Shown one piece after another: positions 9,018-18,500 of a stretch of DNA of 64,000 nucleotides. The stretch comes from Dyella japonica A8 (lineage in GTDB: Bacteria > Pseudomonadota > Gammaproteobacteria > Xanthomonadales > Rhodanobacteraceae), in contig NZ_CP008884.1 of assembly GCF_000725385.1 (NCBI RefSeq), positions 3,410,001 through 3,474,000 on the forward strand, given 5' to 3'. The notes under the pieces are model-generated. The model saw only the letters and a list, made by a program, of their open reading frames with translations, did not search any database and was not told the origin of the DNA. Position numbers and translations under genes: made by a program. The number at the start of each line of letters is the position of its first letter. Within the stretch, counting starts at the first letter, position 1.

Positions 9018-10679
9018 GTGATCATCGACTACTTGGGTGGCGCGCATCCGGAGGATGTGGAAACCGATCTATGCATCGTCGGCGCCGGTGCGGCGGGCAT
9101 CGCCATCGCACACAGCTTCATTGGCACCTCCGTGCAAGTTTGCCTGCTCGAAAGCGGCGGACTGGGTGGCGAGCAGCGCAACCAGGCCTTGTACGAAGGA
9201 AGCTCCGCCGGCCACATCGACTTTGATCCGGGCACCTCGCGCATGCGCGTGTTCGGTGGCAGCTGCAACCTGTGGGGCGGTGGCTGCATTCCCCTGGGCG
9301 GCGACGATCTCAAGCCCCGCGACTGGGTGCCGCACAGCGGCTGGCCGATCGGCTACACGGAGCTCGAACCGTATTACGCACGGGCACGCGCCTTCTGCCA
9401 GCTGGGCGACATCGCCTTCGCCGAAGGCACGTTCACCGCGCCGACCGCGCGCCCAGTGCTGCCCTTCGATGACGACAAGCTCATCAACTCGCTCTTCGCG
9501 CGCTGCCGCATCCTGTTCGGCAATGCCTATCGAGACGCACTAGAACACGCCCCCAACGTCAAGGTTCTGCTGCACGCCAACCTGCTTGAACTGATTCCCT
9601 CGCCGGACGGCGGGCACGTGCAGGACGCTATCATCGGGTCGCTGGCCGGCCACCGCGGACGGGTGCGCGCGCGCCACTACGTGCTGGCGTCGGGCGGCAT
9701 CGAGAACGCACGCCTGCTGTTGCTCTCCAACTCCGTCGTGCCCGAAGGCCTCGGCAACCGGCACGACGTGGTGGGTCGTTACTTCATGGACCATCCGAGC
9801 GGCACCCTGGGCACCCTGACCGCCGACGAGCCGCATCGCGTCACCCGTCCGTATGAACGCCTGCATGGCAGGCATGCACCGATGTCGTTTCCCGAAATCG
9901 CGCTGTCGCCGGAATACCAGCGCACGCAGCGCGTGCTGAACGGTCGGGTGCACCCGTTTGGTGTAGAAGGTCCGCTGCCCCGCGGCATCCGCGCGCTGCG
10001 CGAACTGCGCACCGCTTTGCGCAAGACGGTGCAGGACGAAAACACCCTGCTTGAGGCGCGCCTCTCCGAGGCGCTCAGGAATGCCCCGGCAGGCGAAGTC
10101 ATCACCGCGCCGTCCAGCCTTGGAATCACGGCCCTGAAGCTGGGCCTGGGCATCGGCGACATCGCCAGGGCGTTCGTGCACAAACTCGGCAATCGCCCCG
10201 CGGTACGCAACAGCCACGTTGAACTGGTCGGCTATTTCGAACAGGCCCCCAACCCCGACAGTCGCGTCACCCTGGGCACGGAAACCGACGCCCTTGGCCA
10301 ACGCAAGGTCTGCGTGGACTGGCGCCTCACGTCGCTCGACCATCACACCCACCGTGCGTCCGCCACGCTGTTCGGCCGTGAACTGGCGCGCTCCTGCAAC
10401 GGGCATTTCACCCTGGCGCCATGGCTCGCCGAATCGGCAGCCACGAGCCCGGAAATCCACGGCACGGCACACCATATCGGCACGACCCGCATGTCCGACG
10501 ACCCTGCCACCGGCGTCGTCGACCGGAACGGCAAGGTGCATGGCGTGGACAATCTGCACATGGCCGGCAGCTCGGTCTTTCCCACGGGAGGCTGGGCGTT
10601 TCCCACCTTCACCATCGTCGCCCTCAGCCTGCGCCTTGCCGACGCGCTTCGCGTCCAGCTGCTGGCCGGACTCCTTTAG
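9018..10679 (+). CDS. GMC-family FAD oxidoreductase
   Basis: A 553-residue glucose-methanol-choline oxidoreductase. The FAD-binding motif 'CIVGAGAAGIAIAHSF' begins near residue 19 and the C-terminal GMC signature spans 'GTTRMSDDPATGVVDRNGK' to 'MAGSSVFPTGGW'. The conserved active-site His region is present ('AHHIGTTRMS'), but where relatives usually read 'ANPTLTI', supplying the second catalytic residue, this protein has 'AFPTFTI' (Phe528 in place of Asn). It starts with GTG at 9018, preceded by an AGGGGG ribosome-binding site. It lies 101 bases after the epimerase and 14 bases before the PPTase, so it is probably part of the same transcript. Oxidation of a sugar alcohol or of a chain made by the NRPS/PKS is possible; no substrate can be assigned. 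Confidence 0.88.
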   Translation: MIIDYLGGAHPEDVETDLCIVGAGAAGIAIAHSFIGTSVQVCLLESGGLGGEQRNQALYEGSSAGHIDFDPGTSRMRVFGGSCNLWGGGCIPLGGDDLKPRDWVPHSGWPIGYTELEPYYARARAFCQLGDIAFAEGTFTAPTARPVLPFDDDKLINSLFARCRILFGNAYRDALEHAPNVKVLLHANLLELIPSPDGGHVQDAIIGSLAGHRGRVRARHYVLASGGIENARLLLLSNSVVPEGLGNRHDVVGRYFMDHPSGTLGTLTADEPHRVTRPYERLHGRHAPMSFPEIALSPEYQRTQRVLNGRVHPFGVEGPLPRGIRALRELRTALRKTVQDENTLLEARLSEALRNAPAGEVITAPSSLGITALKLGLGIGDIARAFVHKLGNRPAVRNSHVELVGYFEQAPNPDSRVTLGTETDALGQRKVCVDWRLTSLDHHTHRASATLFGRELARSCNGHFTLAPWLAESAATSPEIHGTAHHIGTTRMSDDPATGVVDRNGKVHGVDNLHMAGSSVFPTGGWAFPTFTIVALSLRLADALRVQLLAGLL

Positions 10680-10693
10680 GACGAGGCGACGGA

Positions 10694-11449
10694 ATGCACG
10701 CAGTCATGCTCAGGCAGTCCCGCTTTTCCCGCTTCACGCATCGCGCCGCAGCGTCGCTGCGCGCCTGCGGGTTCACTCCACCCCATGCCAACCACGCGCG
10801 CGTCGTCGTCTTCGACAGCGCGCCCTGGTGGCCACTGCGGGACGACGCCGCGAATCTGCTGTCGCCGTACGAGTCGGCCCGAGCGGCACGCTTCCGCCAT
10901 GCGCTCGACCATGACACCTACACCGTGGCGCACGCCTTCTGGCGCGTCGCGCTCGGCATGGTGCTGAATACCGACCCGGCCAGCGTCGACCTTGCCCGCT
11001 CGCCGGACGGACAACCCCTGCTGCCCGGCACCGGCTTGACCACCAGCCTCAGCCACAGCGGCACGATGGTGGCGTTGGCCATCGCCCGTGGCGCGGCGAT
11101 CGGCGTGGACATCGAGGGGTTCCCGTCGCGCACCCGGCTGCAGGACATCGCCGGGATCCTGTGCACGCCGGCCGAGGCGCAAACCATGTCGACGCTGGAA
11201 GGTGAAGCACGCGACCGCGCGCTGCTCGAACTGTGGACTCGCAAAGAAGCCCTGCTCAAGGCCTTTGGCACCGGTCTGCGCATTGCGCCGGCAACCATCG
11301 ACGCGGATATCGACCGGGTCATCCAGTCACCCGACGGCATCCCGCGGGGGCAAGCCTGCCGCCTTTATCCGCTGAGCATGCCCATCGGCTGGCTGGGTGC
11401 GCTCGCACTGGGTGAATGCACGAGCAATCACTCGCTGCATCACGTCTGA
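10694..11449 (+). CDS. Sfp-type 4'-phosphopantetheinyl transferase
   Basis: A 251-residue PPTase that should move phosphopantetheine from CoA to the serine of carrier-protein domains. Both family signatures are intact: GVDIE at residues 137-141 (magnesium-binding Asp139 and Glu141) and 'WTRKEALLKA' with Trp181, Lys184, Glu185 and Lys189. 'TSLSHSGTMVALAIA' is the usual core between them. The size and two-domain pseudo-dimer arrangement mark the Sfp rather than the AcpS class. The ATG at 10694 follows a GGCGACGGA ribosome site 14 bases after the GMC gene. Two multimodular proteins with four carrier domains are encoded 4 kb downstream, which are its obvious clients. Confidence 0.93.
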   Translation: MHAVMLRQSRFSRFTHRAAASLRACGFTPPHANHARVVVFDSAPWWPLRDDAANLLSPYESARAARFRHALDHDTYTVAHAFWRVALGMVLNTDPASVDLARSPDGQPLLPGTGLTTSLSHSGTMVALAIARGAAIGVDIEGFPSRTRLQDIAGILCTPAEAQTMSTLEGEARDRALLELWTRKEALLKAFGTGLRIAPATIDADIDRVIQSPDGIPRGQACRLYPLSMPIGWLGALALGECTSNHSLHHV

Positions 11450-11637
11450 TACAACGCAAGAGTCGCGGACACATCCGTGCCCGCCGATCGATCATCAACG
11501 TGTAACACCCCTGAGACAGCCGAACAGGCTGTGCCTTCGGTCCACCGTAAGTTGCATCGACACACGCGAAGCTGCGGCGATAGCCTCTCCATCGGCCACG
11601 GGAAGTGAGCCGCCTGAGGGGATGTAAGGGGGATCGG

Positions 11638-13038
11638 ATGCTTCGCTTTCTTCGTCGGCAATCCATGCGTTGGCTCTTTCTGCTCGGCTTCTGCGAGCTG
11701 GTGCTTCTTGCCCTTTCGCTGGCGCTTGCCACTTATATCCGCTACGCCTACAACCCCGAAGAACTCGCGGAATTCACCACGCACCTGCCTGAGCGCTCGC
11801 TGGCGTTCGCCGTCATCATCGTGATCGGCATGATCGCGCTGGGCCAGTACCAGGCGCACATCCGCATGACGCGCTTCGGCCTGGTCGCGCGCCAGTTCGT
11901 CGCCTTCGTGCTGGGCGGCGTCCTGCTGGTGATTGGCTATTACATCGTGCCGCAGGCTTACGTCGGTCGCGGCGTGCTGGCCATCGCGCTGACGCTCGGC
12001 TTCGTGCTGGTGCTCGCCCTGCGCACGCTGTTCCTGCAGCTGGTGGAGGTAGACGCGCTGAAGCGCCGCGTGCTGATCCTCGGCGCAGGCAACCGCGCCG
12101 CGCAGATCCACAACCAGATGCGCCGACGCACGGATCGCCGTGGCTTCTTCGTGGTGGGCTACCTGCCCCGCGCCAACGAAATCGTCGCGGTTCCGGACGA
12201 TCATCTGATCCGCACGCATTTTCCGCTGCATGTGCTGGTGCAGCGCGAACAGATCGATGAAGTCGTGGTGGGCGTCGACGATCGTCGCGGCCACCTGCCG
12301 ATGGACGACCTGCTCGAATGCCGCCAGATGGGCATCACCATCACCGACCTGACGTCGTTCTTCGAGCGCGAATCCGGCCGCCTGCAGCTCACCATCCTCG
12401 ACCCTTCTTGGCTGGTGTTTTCCGGCGGCTTCAACGCCACGCCCCTGCGCCAGCTGAGCAAGCGCTGCTTCGATCTTGGCACCGCCACCCTGCTGATGCT
12501 GCTGTGCTGGCCGCTGATGCTGCTTGAAGCGCTGGCCATCCGTGTCGAGTCGGGGCCCGGCCAACCCATCCTTTACCGGCAGGAACGGGTCGGCGCGCAC
12601 GGTCGCACCTTCCTCCTGCTGAAGTTCCGCAGCATGCGTACCGACGCCGAACGCGATGGCGTGGCGCGCTGGGCATCCAAGAACGACGACCGCGTCACCC
12701 GCGTTGGGCGCATCAGCCGCAAGCTTCGCATCGACGAACTGCCGCAATTGTGGAACGTGCTGAAGGGCGACATGAGCATCGTCGGGCCGCGCCCGGAGCG
12801 TCCGCAATTCGTGGCCAACCTGGCCTCGCAGATCCGCTACTACAGCCTGCGCCATTGCCTGAAACCGGGCCTCGCGGGCTGGGCCCAGCTGAGTTATCCC
12901 TACGGTGCGACCGTCGAGGAGGCTGCCGAGAAACTCAAGTACGACCTGTTCTATGTGAAGAACCACAACCTGCTGCTGGACATGCTCATCCTGATCCAGA
13001 CGGTGGAGGTAGTGTTGTTCGGCCGTGGGGCGCGCTGA
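11638..13038 (+). CDS. epsB: EpsB-type initiating sugar-phosphate transferase
   Basis: A 466-residue polyprenyl-phosphate sugar-1-phosphate transferase that loads the first sugar on undecaprenyl phosphate at the inner membrane. About four N-terminal helices (residues 10-135) lead into a CoA-binding-like Rossmann region ('RVLILGAGNRAAQIHNQ'), one further helix near 285, then the catalytic cytoplasmic domain with 'LYRQERVGAHGRTFLLLKFRS', 'IDELPQLWNVLKGDMSIVGP' and 'RPERPQFV'. The separate central domain and overall length match the EpsB subfamily linked to exosortase/PEP-CTERM loci (TIGR03013, recalled). The ATG at 11638 follows AAGGGGGAT. It lies 188 bases after the PPTase and is convergent with the J-domain gene. 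Confidence 0.9.
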   Translation: MLRFLRRQSMRWLFLLGFCELVLLALSLALATYIRYAYNPEELAEFTTHLPERSLAFAVIIVIGMIALGQYQAHIRMTRFGLVARQFVAFVLGGVLLVIGYYIVPQAYVGRGVLAIALTLGFVLVLALRTLFLQLVEVDALKRRVLILGAGNRAAQIHNQMRRRTDRRGFFVVGYLPRANEIVAVPDDHLIRTHFPLHVLVQREQIDEVVVGVDDRRGHLPMDDLLECRQMGITITDLTSFFERESGRLQLTILDPSWLVFSGGFNATPLRQLSKRCFDLGTATLLMLLCWPLMLLEALAIRVESGPGQPILYRQERVGAHGRTFLLLKFRSMRTDAERDGVARWASKNDDRVTRVGRISRKLRIDELPQLWNVLKGDMSIVGPRPERPQFVANLASQIRYYSLRHCLKPGLAGWAQLSYPYGATVEEAAEKLKYDLFYVKNHNLLLDMLILIQTVEVVLFGRGAR

Positions 13039-13148
13039 GAAGCATTGACCACACTGGCCGCCGGGTGGTGGGAGCCCGCGGTGCGATCTGACCTACCGCA
13101 GATCGCCCACGGCAGCCGCCTGGCGACCCGTGTGGTCACGCGTCAACG

Positions 13149-13871
13149 TCACAGGCCAGCCGCCGGACCGGTATCGGTATGCAGCGGCCGCAGTGGCGAG
13201 CTGTGCCAGTCGACCACGTCATCGTGCTCGAAGCGGACCCAGGACGGCCCGTACTCCCACAGGTCACCATGCACGGCCAACGGCTCGCCCTCGATGGCGC
13301 GCACGTCGTCCGTGGACATGCCAAGGTGCAGCACGGCACCCGTGGGCGCCGGCTCGGGAAGCACGTTTCCGCCTGACATGGCGGCACTTTCATCCGTGCC
13401 CTCGGACGGGGATACGGGCGACCGATACAACGCCCAGCCGAGCGATGCGAGCGCCGTGATCGCCAGCAGCACCGCCAGCCTGGTGTGGGAACGGTGCTCC
13501 AAGGGCGCCCGCGCGGATTCGCGCGGTTTCGCGTGGCTCGACGCATCGCGCCGGGCAGCGAACGGGTCGGGCGTTTCGGGAGTCGCCCCGGTGGGCACGC
13601 GATGCCCCGGCACCGCGGCGGATGCCGTGGACAGCGGCGCGCCAGGCAGGCGCCCGTGACGGCGATGAAAATCCATGGCCGCGCTGTATTGCGCCGTGAT
13701 CCGCTGCAGGCGCGCCGCGGCATGGACATCGACAGGCTTGCCCAGCTGCCGGTCCGGGTGGAGTACGGCCATCTTCCGGCGATAGGCCTGCTTCAGCTCG
13801 TCCAGCTGGCAACCCGGGTCAAGGCCAAGGCGGCGGTACAGATCGAGAAAATCGGTTTCGTGCGTCACCAC
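13149..13871 (-). CDS. Membrane-anchored J-domain protein
   Basis: A 240-residue protein with an N-terminal J-domain (about residues 7-70): 'DLYRRLGLDPGCQLDELKQA', then the HPD tripeptide in 'VLHPDRQLG' that stimulates DnaK ATPase. A polar linker follows, then one membrane helix at about 130-147 ('LAVLLAITALASLGWALY') and a C-terminal domain 'LHLGMSTDDVRAIEGEP...LWEYGPSWVRFEHDDVVDW' resembling small BamE/DUF2845-like folds. Topology is probably cytoplasmic J-domain with a periplasmic tail. It is the only minus-strand gene in the left EPS arm and need not belong to the pathway; it might recruit Hsp70 to the membrane for the large enzymes encoded next to it, which is speculation. Confidence 0.8.
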   Translation of the reverse strand: MVTHETDFLDLYRRLGLDPGCQLDELKQAYRRKMAVLHPDRQLGKPVDVHAAARLQRITAQYSAAMDFHRRHGRLPGAPLSTASAAVPGHRVPTGATPETPDPFAARRDASSHAKPRESARAPLEHRSHTRLAVLLAITALASLGWALYRSPVSPSEGTDESAAMSGGNVLPEPAPTGAVLHLGMSTDDVRAIEGEPLAVHGDLWEYGPSWVRFEHDDVVDWHSSPLRPLHTDTGPAAGL

Positions 13872-14036
13872 CGTCCCCCAGACATGGCGTCGAACCGTTG
13901 CCTCGAAACACCGGGGGCGTGAATCGACCCGCCGGTATTCCTACATCGTTTGGCCGTCCATTCGATGTGCCACACGAGCTTGACACGATACAAACCCAAC
14001 CACAATATCGCGCCACCACGGCAGGAGAACGCACCC

Positions 14037-14891
14037 ATGCACGCCGGTTTCTCCTCGTTTCCCGCCCGCCTGCGCAGCTCACGAGCCACTTTGCTGCCAC
14101 TGCTTCTCGCACTCGCGCTTCCCGCCACCGCCGCCACCATCGACGATACCCTGCCGGCCATGCCTGCCCCACCCACGCTCGGCGCGCACACCATGCTTAC
14201 CCAGTCCGAGGGTGACGGGAGCTCGCCGGCGGTCACGTCCGGCATGCACACGCAGCTCGACGGCAGCTCGCTGCTGGTGCTGGTCGCCGGCCATGCGGAC
14301 AACGACGCCGAACCGACCGACAGCTACCTCAACACCTGGAAGCGCGTAGGCGACCCTGTGACGTACAACGGCTACGGCGACCGCTTCAACGCGAGCGCCT
14401 ATATCGCCATTGACGCCCACGGCGGCAAGCACCACACGGTGCAGGTGGTGAAGAGCGGTTCGCCCGACGGTGAAATCACGGTGCCCTTCGTCGAGATCGC
14501 GCACGCCGGTAAGCTGCAGGACGTGGCGCAGAATTACCCCACGCCGGGCGTTGCCGCCCGTGCGGCAAACAAGCTGGCGCGCGCATGGCAGGGCGTGGTC
14601 GGCAGCCCGGATACCACCAGCACGCTGCTCACCAGCGGCACGGTGACTACCACGGGCCCTGCCACCCTGGTGGCCGTGTGGCTGGGCGACGCCTATGTCT
14701 ACTCGATGACCGCCGTGCCCGGTGACGGCTTCAAGGTGATCGACAGTTACCTGCACCTGCCGCCGAACAGCGGCGTGCAATGCGCCGTCGCCGTCCGGCA
14801 GGTCGACGCCGCCGGCACGTATTCGGTGAGCTGGACGGGCTCGCCCGCCCAGGGAGCGATCCTCTGGCTGTTCGCTTTCCAGGCACCCTGA
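14037..14891 (+). CDS. Secreted protein of unknown function (284 aa)
   Basis: No family recognised. A basic start and hydrophobic stretch (residues 15-33, 'RATLLPLLLALALPATAA') form a clear signal peptide with cleavage near ATA-A. The mature part is rich in Thr, Ser and Gly and looks all-beta: 'TMLTQSEGDGSSPAVTSGM', 'SSLLVLVAGHAD', 'NTWKRVGDPVTYNGY', 'ATLVAVWLGDAYVYSMTA', 'GTYSVSWTGSPAQGAILWLF'. No PEP-CTERM tail, lipobox or membrane anchor is present. The ATG at 14037 is preceded by GCAGGAGAA. It lies between the sugar transferase and the NRPS genes, divergent from the J-domain gene. A role in the extracellular matrix would fit but is a guess. Confidence 0.7.
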   Translation: MHAGFSSFPARLRSSRATLLPLLLALALPATAATIDDTLPAMPAPPTLGAHTMLTQSEGDGSSPAVTSGMHTQLDGSSLLVLVAGHADNDAEPTDSYLNTWKRVGDPVTYNGYGDRFNASAYIAIDAHGGKHHTVQVVKSGSPDGEITVPFVEIAHAGKLQDVAQNYPTPGVAARAANKLARAWQGVVGSPDTTSTLLTSGTVTTTGPATLVAVWLGDAYVYSMTAVPGDGFKVIDSYLHLPPNSGVQCAVAVRQVDAAGTYSVSWTGSPAQGAILWLFAFQAP

Positions 14892-15281
14892 CGCGGCCCA
14901 TCCGCTGCACCTGTTACATCCCTGTATCACTTTTCGGCGGAACCACCGCCGTGCCTTCTGACGCCATGACATCAGGTGTCGCGGCGCCGCGCACCCGCTA
15001 CCCCTAACAGCCTATTTCGTCGGGGCTGCCGCGCTTGATTCGTCGTGCGCCCCTGCTGCTTAGGACGTATTCACACCCATGCACGCGGGACGGAGACTAA
15101 CCACGTTCCGATGTATCAGCGAGGTTGCAGGGCTTCTCGCGGAACACGGCTCCGGGGGATGGTGCCATCGACAGGTGTCCGGGTCGGCAACGGCCCGCGC
15201 TGCACAGAAAGCGATAGTCGGCCACCGGAAGGAAGACACGTCGCCGCGACGCGAACCACGCTTGTTCAGGGGGAGGAAACC
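14892..15281 (+). other. Long upstream region of the assembly-line genes
   Basis: 390 bases with no convincing protein gene. A GC-rich hairpin CGGCGG/CCGCCG at about 14935-14951 follows the secreted-protein stop and could end that transcript, though its T-tract is poor. Promoter elements for the small ORF and the NRPS/PKS genes should lie here, but I see no clear -35/-10 pair. Confidence 0.4.
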
Positions 15282-15497
15282 ATGAACGCCGATGCCGGCC
15301 GACTGATCGAAGTGCAGAGGGATTCCCTTGCCCAGTGGTGCATCCGGGCCATGCACCAGCACCGGGCGATGCGCCTCGCGCTGCAACGTTGCCCGCAGAT
15401 CCAGGTAAGCAGGCCACCCGCATCGCTGCGGTCGCTGCGCCGTTCGTCCGTCAGGCGCCCCTGCAACAACGCGGCACCCCGCCCCCTTGCCAGTTGA
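15282..15497 (+). CDS. Possible small leader ORF upstream of the NRPS/PKS
   Basis: A 71-codon frame preceded by one of the strongest Shine-Dalgarno sequences in the window (AGGGGGAGGAA, 15268-15278, about 4 bases from ATG). The product is basic, with an amphipathic start (MNADAGRLIEVQRDSLAQWC) and an Arg/Pro/Ser-rich tail that looks less protein-like. It ends 36 bases before the first assembly-line gene. It could be a leader peptide, a small protein, or only its first 40 residues may be selected. No relative is recognised. Confidence 0.4.
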   Translation: MNADAGRLIEVQRDSLAQWCIRAMHQHRAMRLALQRCPQIQVSRPPASLRSLRRSSVRRPCNNAAPRPLAS

Positions 15498-15533
15498 TCG
15501 ACCGCGCCACGCCGCGCGCGCAGGTGAACGCCC

Positions 15534-18500
15534 ATGAATCATCCCCACATCCCGCAAACATCGTCCGCTGGCATGGACCTGTCCCTGCTCGACGTACTCG
15601 TCCGGCAGGCGCCTGCCACGGCCACGGGATCGTCGCTGCGGCTGGCCATGGCCATCGACCCGGCCGTTGCGCGCGGCATCGACGCACGCGCGGCACGACT
15701 AGAGCTCGCGCCATCACTGCTGCGCCGCGCCGCGCTGGCCCTGCTGGATGCACGGCTGACGGGGCAGTCCGAGATCGTGCTCGCCACGGCAGCAGGCACC
15801 GTCTTCCACAAGATTCCCGCCGAAGGCAACGTTGATGCGTGGCTGCTCGCGCATCTCACGCCCGCGATTGCCGACAGCGGCACGCCCAGCGCCATCGGCG
15901 CATGGATCGATGACGCCCCCGCGAATGCAGGCTTGCCGTTGCGCTGGTCGCTCTCCGACGATGCCGGCCATCTCCAGCTCGACTACGACCCCGGCGTATT
16001 CGATGCGCCCATGGTGCTGACCCTGGCCAGGGCGCTCGCGCGCCTGCTCCAGTCACTCGCGCACCACGATGCGATCGAAGCCGTCACGGTGCTCGATGAC
16101 GAAACGCTCCTGCAGTTGCTCTCCACCTGGAATGACACGGCCGTGCCGCGCCATGCAGCGGACACCGTGCACGGCCTCTTCGGCGCGGTCGCCGCGAGCC
16201 GTCGCGATGCGGTGGCACTCGATGGCCCGCAGGGTGCGCTCACCTATGCCGAACTGGACCAGCGCAGCGACCGCATCGCCGCCGGCCTGCTGCAGGCGGG
16301 CGTCACCACCGGCTCGACGGTAGGCCTGTTGCTGGACCGCTCACAGGAAGCCCTCGTCGCCATCCTCGGCATCCTCAAGGCCGGCGCCGCGTACTTGCCG
16401 CTGGACCGCACGAATCCAGCCGAGCGCCTTGCCTTCGTGCTCAAGGATGCACAGGCCGCCCTGGTCATCGCACCCGTCGACATGGAATCCCTTCAGGGTG
16501 TCACTGCCCCCATGCGGAGCATCGACGCGCTGATGGCGATGGCCGCTACCGCCGCGCTGCCTGCGGTCGATGGCGACGCCCTGGCGTATGTGATGTACAC
16601 CTCCGGCTCCACTGGCACGCCCAAGGGCGTGGAGATACGGCACCGCTCGATCATCCGGCTGGTGCGCGACGTGCACTACGTGACGTTCGGCGACAGTCCG
16701 CGCGTGCTGCATGCCGCGCCACTGGGTTTCGATGCCGCCACGCTGGAAATCTGGGGGCCGCTGCTCAACGGCGGCACCTGCATCGTCCACGCCGAACGTG
16801 TGCCCAGCGGCGCTGGCCTGGCAACCACCATCCGCCAGCACGATGCACGCATCGCCTGGCTCACCGCCGCGCTGTTCAACGCCATCATCGACGAGGACGC
16901 CGCGAACCTGCGCGGCCTCGACCAACTGCTGACCGGTGGCGAAGCGCTGTCGGTCGCCCATGTGCGCAAGGCGCAATCGCTGCTGCCCGGCACCACGCTG
17001 ATCAACGGCTACGGTCCCACCGAATGCACCACGTTCGCCACCACCTACCGCATTCCGGAGGCACTGGAGGCGACAGCCCGATCCATTCCCATCGGCCGCC
17101 CCATTGCCGACACCACGCTATACGTGGTGAACGTGCGCGGCGAGCTGGTGCCGCCGGGCGTGATCGGTGAGCTGTACATCGGTGGCGCCGGCGTCGCGCG
17201 CGGCTACATGGCACGCGAGGAACTTACCGCCGCACGCTTCGTCCCCGATCCGTTCGCCGGCAACGGCAACACGCTCTATCGCACCGGCGATCTGGTGCGC
17301 TGGCTGCCGGATGGCGTTATCGACTTCATCGGCCGCATCGACGGGCAGGTGAAGATCCGCGGCTACCGCATCGAAATCGGCGAGATCGAGGCGGCACTGC
17401 AGAACCTTCCGGGCGTGCGCGCCAGCGCGGTGCTTGCACGCGAAGACCATCCCGGCCAGAAGCGGCTAGTGGCCTATTTTGTGGCGGAGGATTCCGCCGT
17501 AACCGCGCGCGGGCTGCGCGCCCAGCTGGCGCAGTCGCTGCCCGAATACATGGTGCCGGTCGCCTATGTGCACATGGACAGCCTGCCGGTGACCACCAAC
17601 GGCAAGCTGGACCGCCGCGCCCTGCCCGCTCCCGGACGCGGCCGTCCGGAACTGGCGGATCGCTACGTGCCTGCGGTGGGCGAACTGGAGCAGCAGCTGT
17701 GCGCACTGTTCGCCGACGTGCTCGAGGTGGACCAGGTCGGCCGCATCGACCACTTCTTCGACCTGGGTGGCAACTCGCTGCTCGCGGTCCGCCTGATGGA
17801 ACGCGTGCATGCCGATATCTCCGCCGCGCCCACCATTCCCGCCTTCTTCGCCGAGCCGACACCCGCCGCGCTTGCCGCGCTGATCGAAGGGCGCCAGCAG
17901 CGCTCCGCGCTCGCCTCGCGCCTGTCGCGCGGCCATCAGGGCGATGCGCGGGAGCCCATCGCCATCCTCGCCGTCGCGGGCCGTTTCCCCGGCGCCGCCG
18001 ATGTGGAGACATTCTGGTCCAACCTCTGCGAAGGCCGCGAGAGCATCACTCGTTTCAGCGCGCAGGACCTGGACCCGTCGATTCCCGCGCCAGTGCGCGA
18101 CGACCCCGCCTACGTCGCGGCGCGCGGCATCATCGAGGGTGTGGAGGATTTCGACGCCGCCTTCTTCGGCATGTCGCCGCGCGAAGCGGAGCTGATGGAC
18201 CCGCAGCAGCGCATCTTCCTCGAGCTGTGCTGGGAGTGCCTGGAGCGCGGCGGCTACACGCCGGACCGCCATGAGGTGCCTGTCGGCGTGTTCGGCGGCA
18301 TGTATCACGCCACCTACTTCCAGCATCACCTGACCCATCGTCCCGACCTGATCGAGAAGCTTGGCGCGTTCCTGGTATCGCTGGCCAACGAGAAGGATTT
18401 CCTCTCCACGCGCGTCTCGCACAAGCTCAACCTGACCGGACCCGCCGTCAACGTGAGCAGCGCGTGCTCCACCTCGCTGGTCGCCATCTGCCAGGCGGTG

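Noticed and set aside
11450..11637. A riboswitch (cyclic-di-GMP GEMM type) or sigma-54 promoter ahead of epsB
   Set aside because: I looked for the GEMM core and for GG-N10-GC spacing because EPS genes are often under such control; neither fits. Only a good ribosome site is visible.
11440..12966. A 508-codon minus-strand frame opposite EpsB
   Set aside because: The plus strand encodes a full EpsB with all catalytic motifs; the minus product is Gln/His/Ala-rich with no motif.
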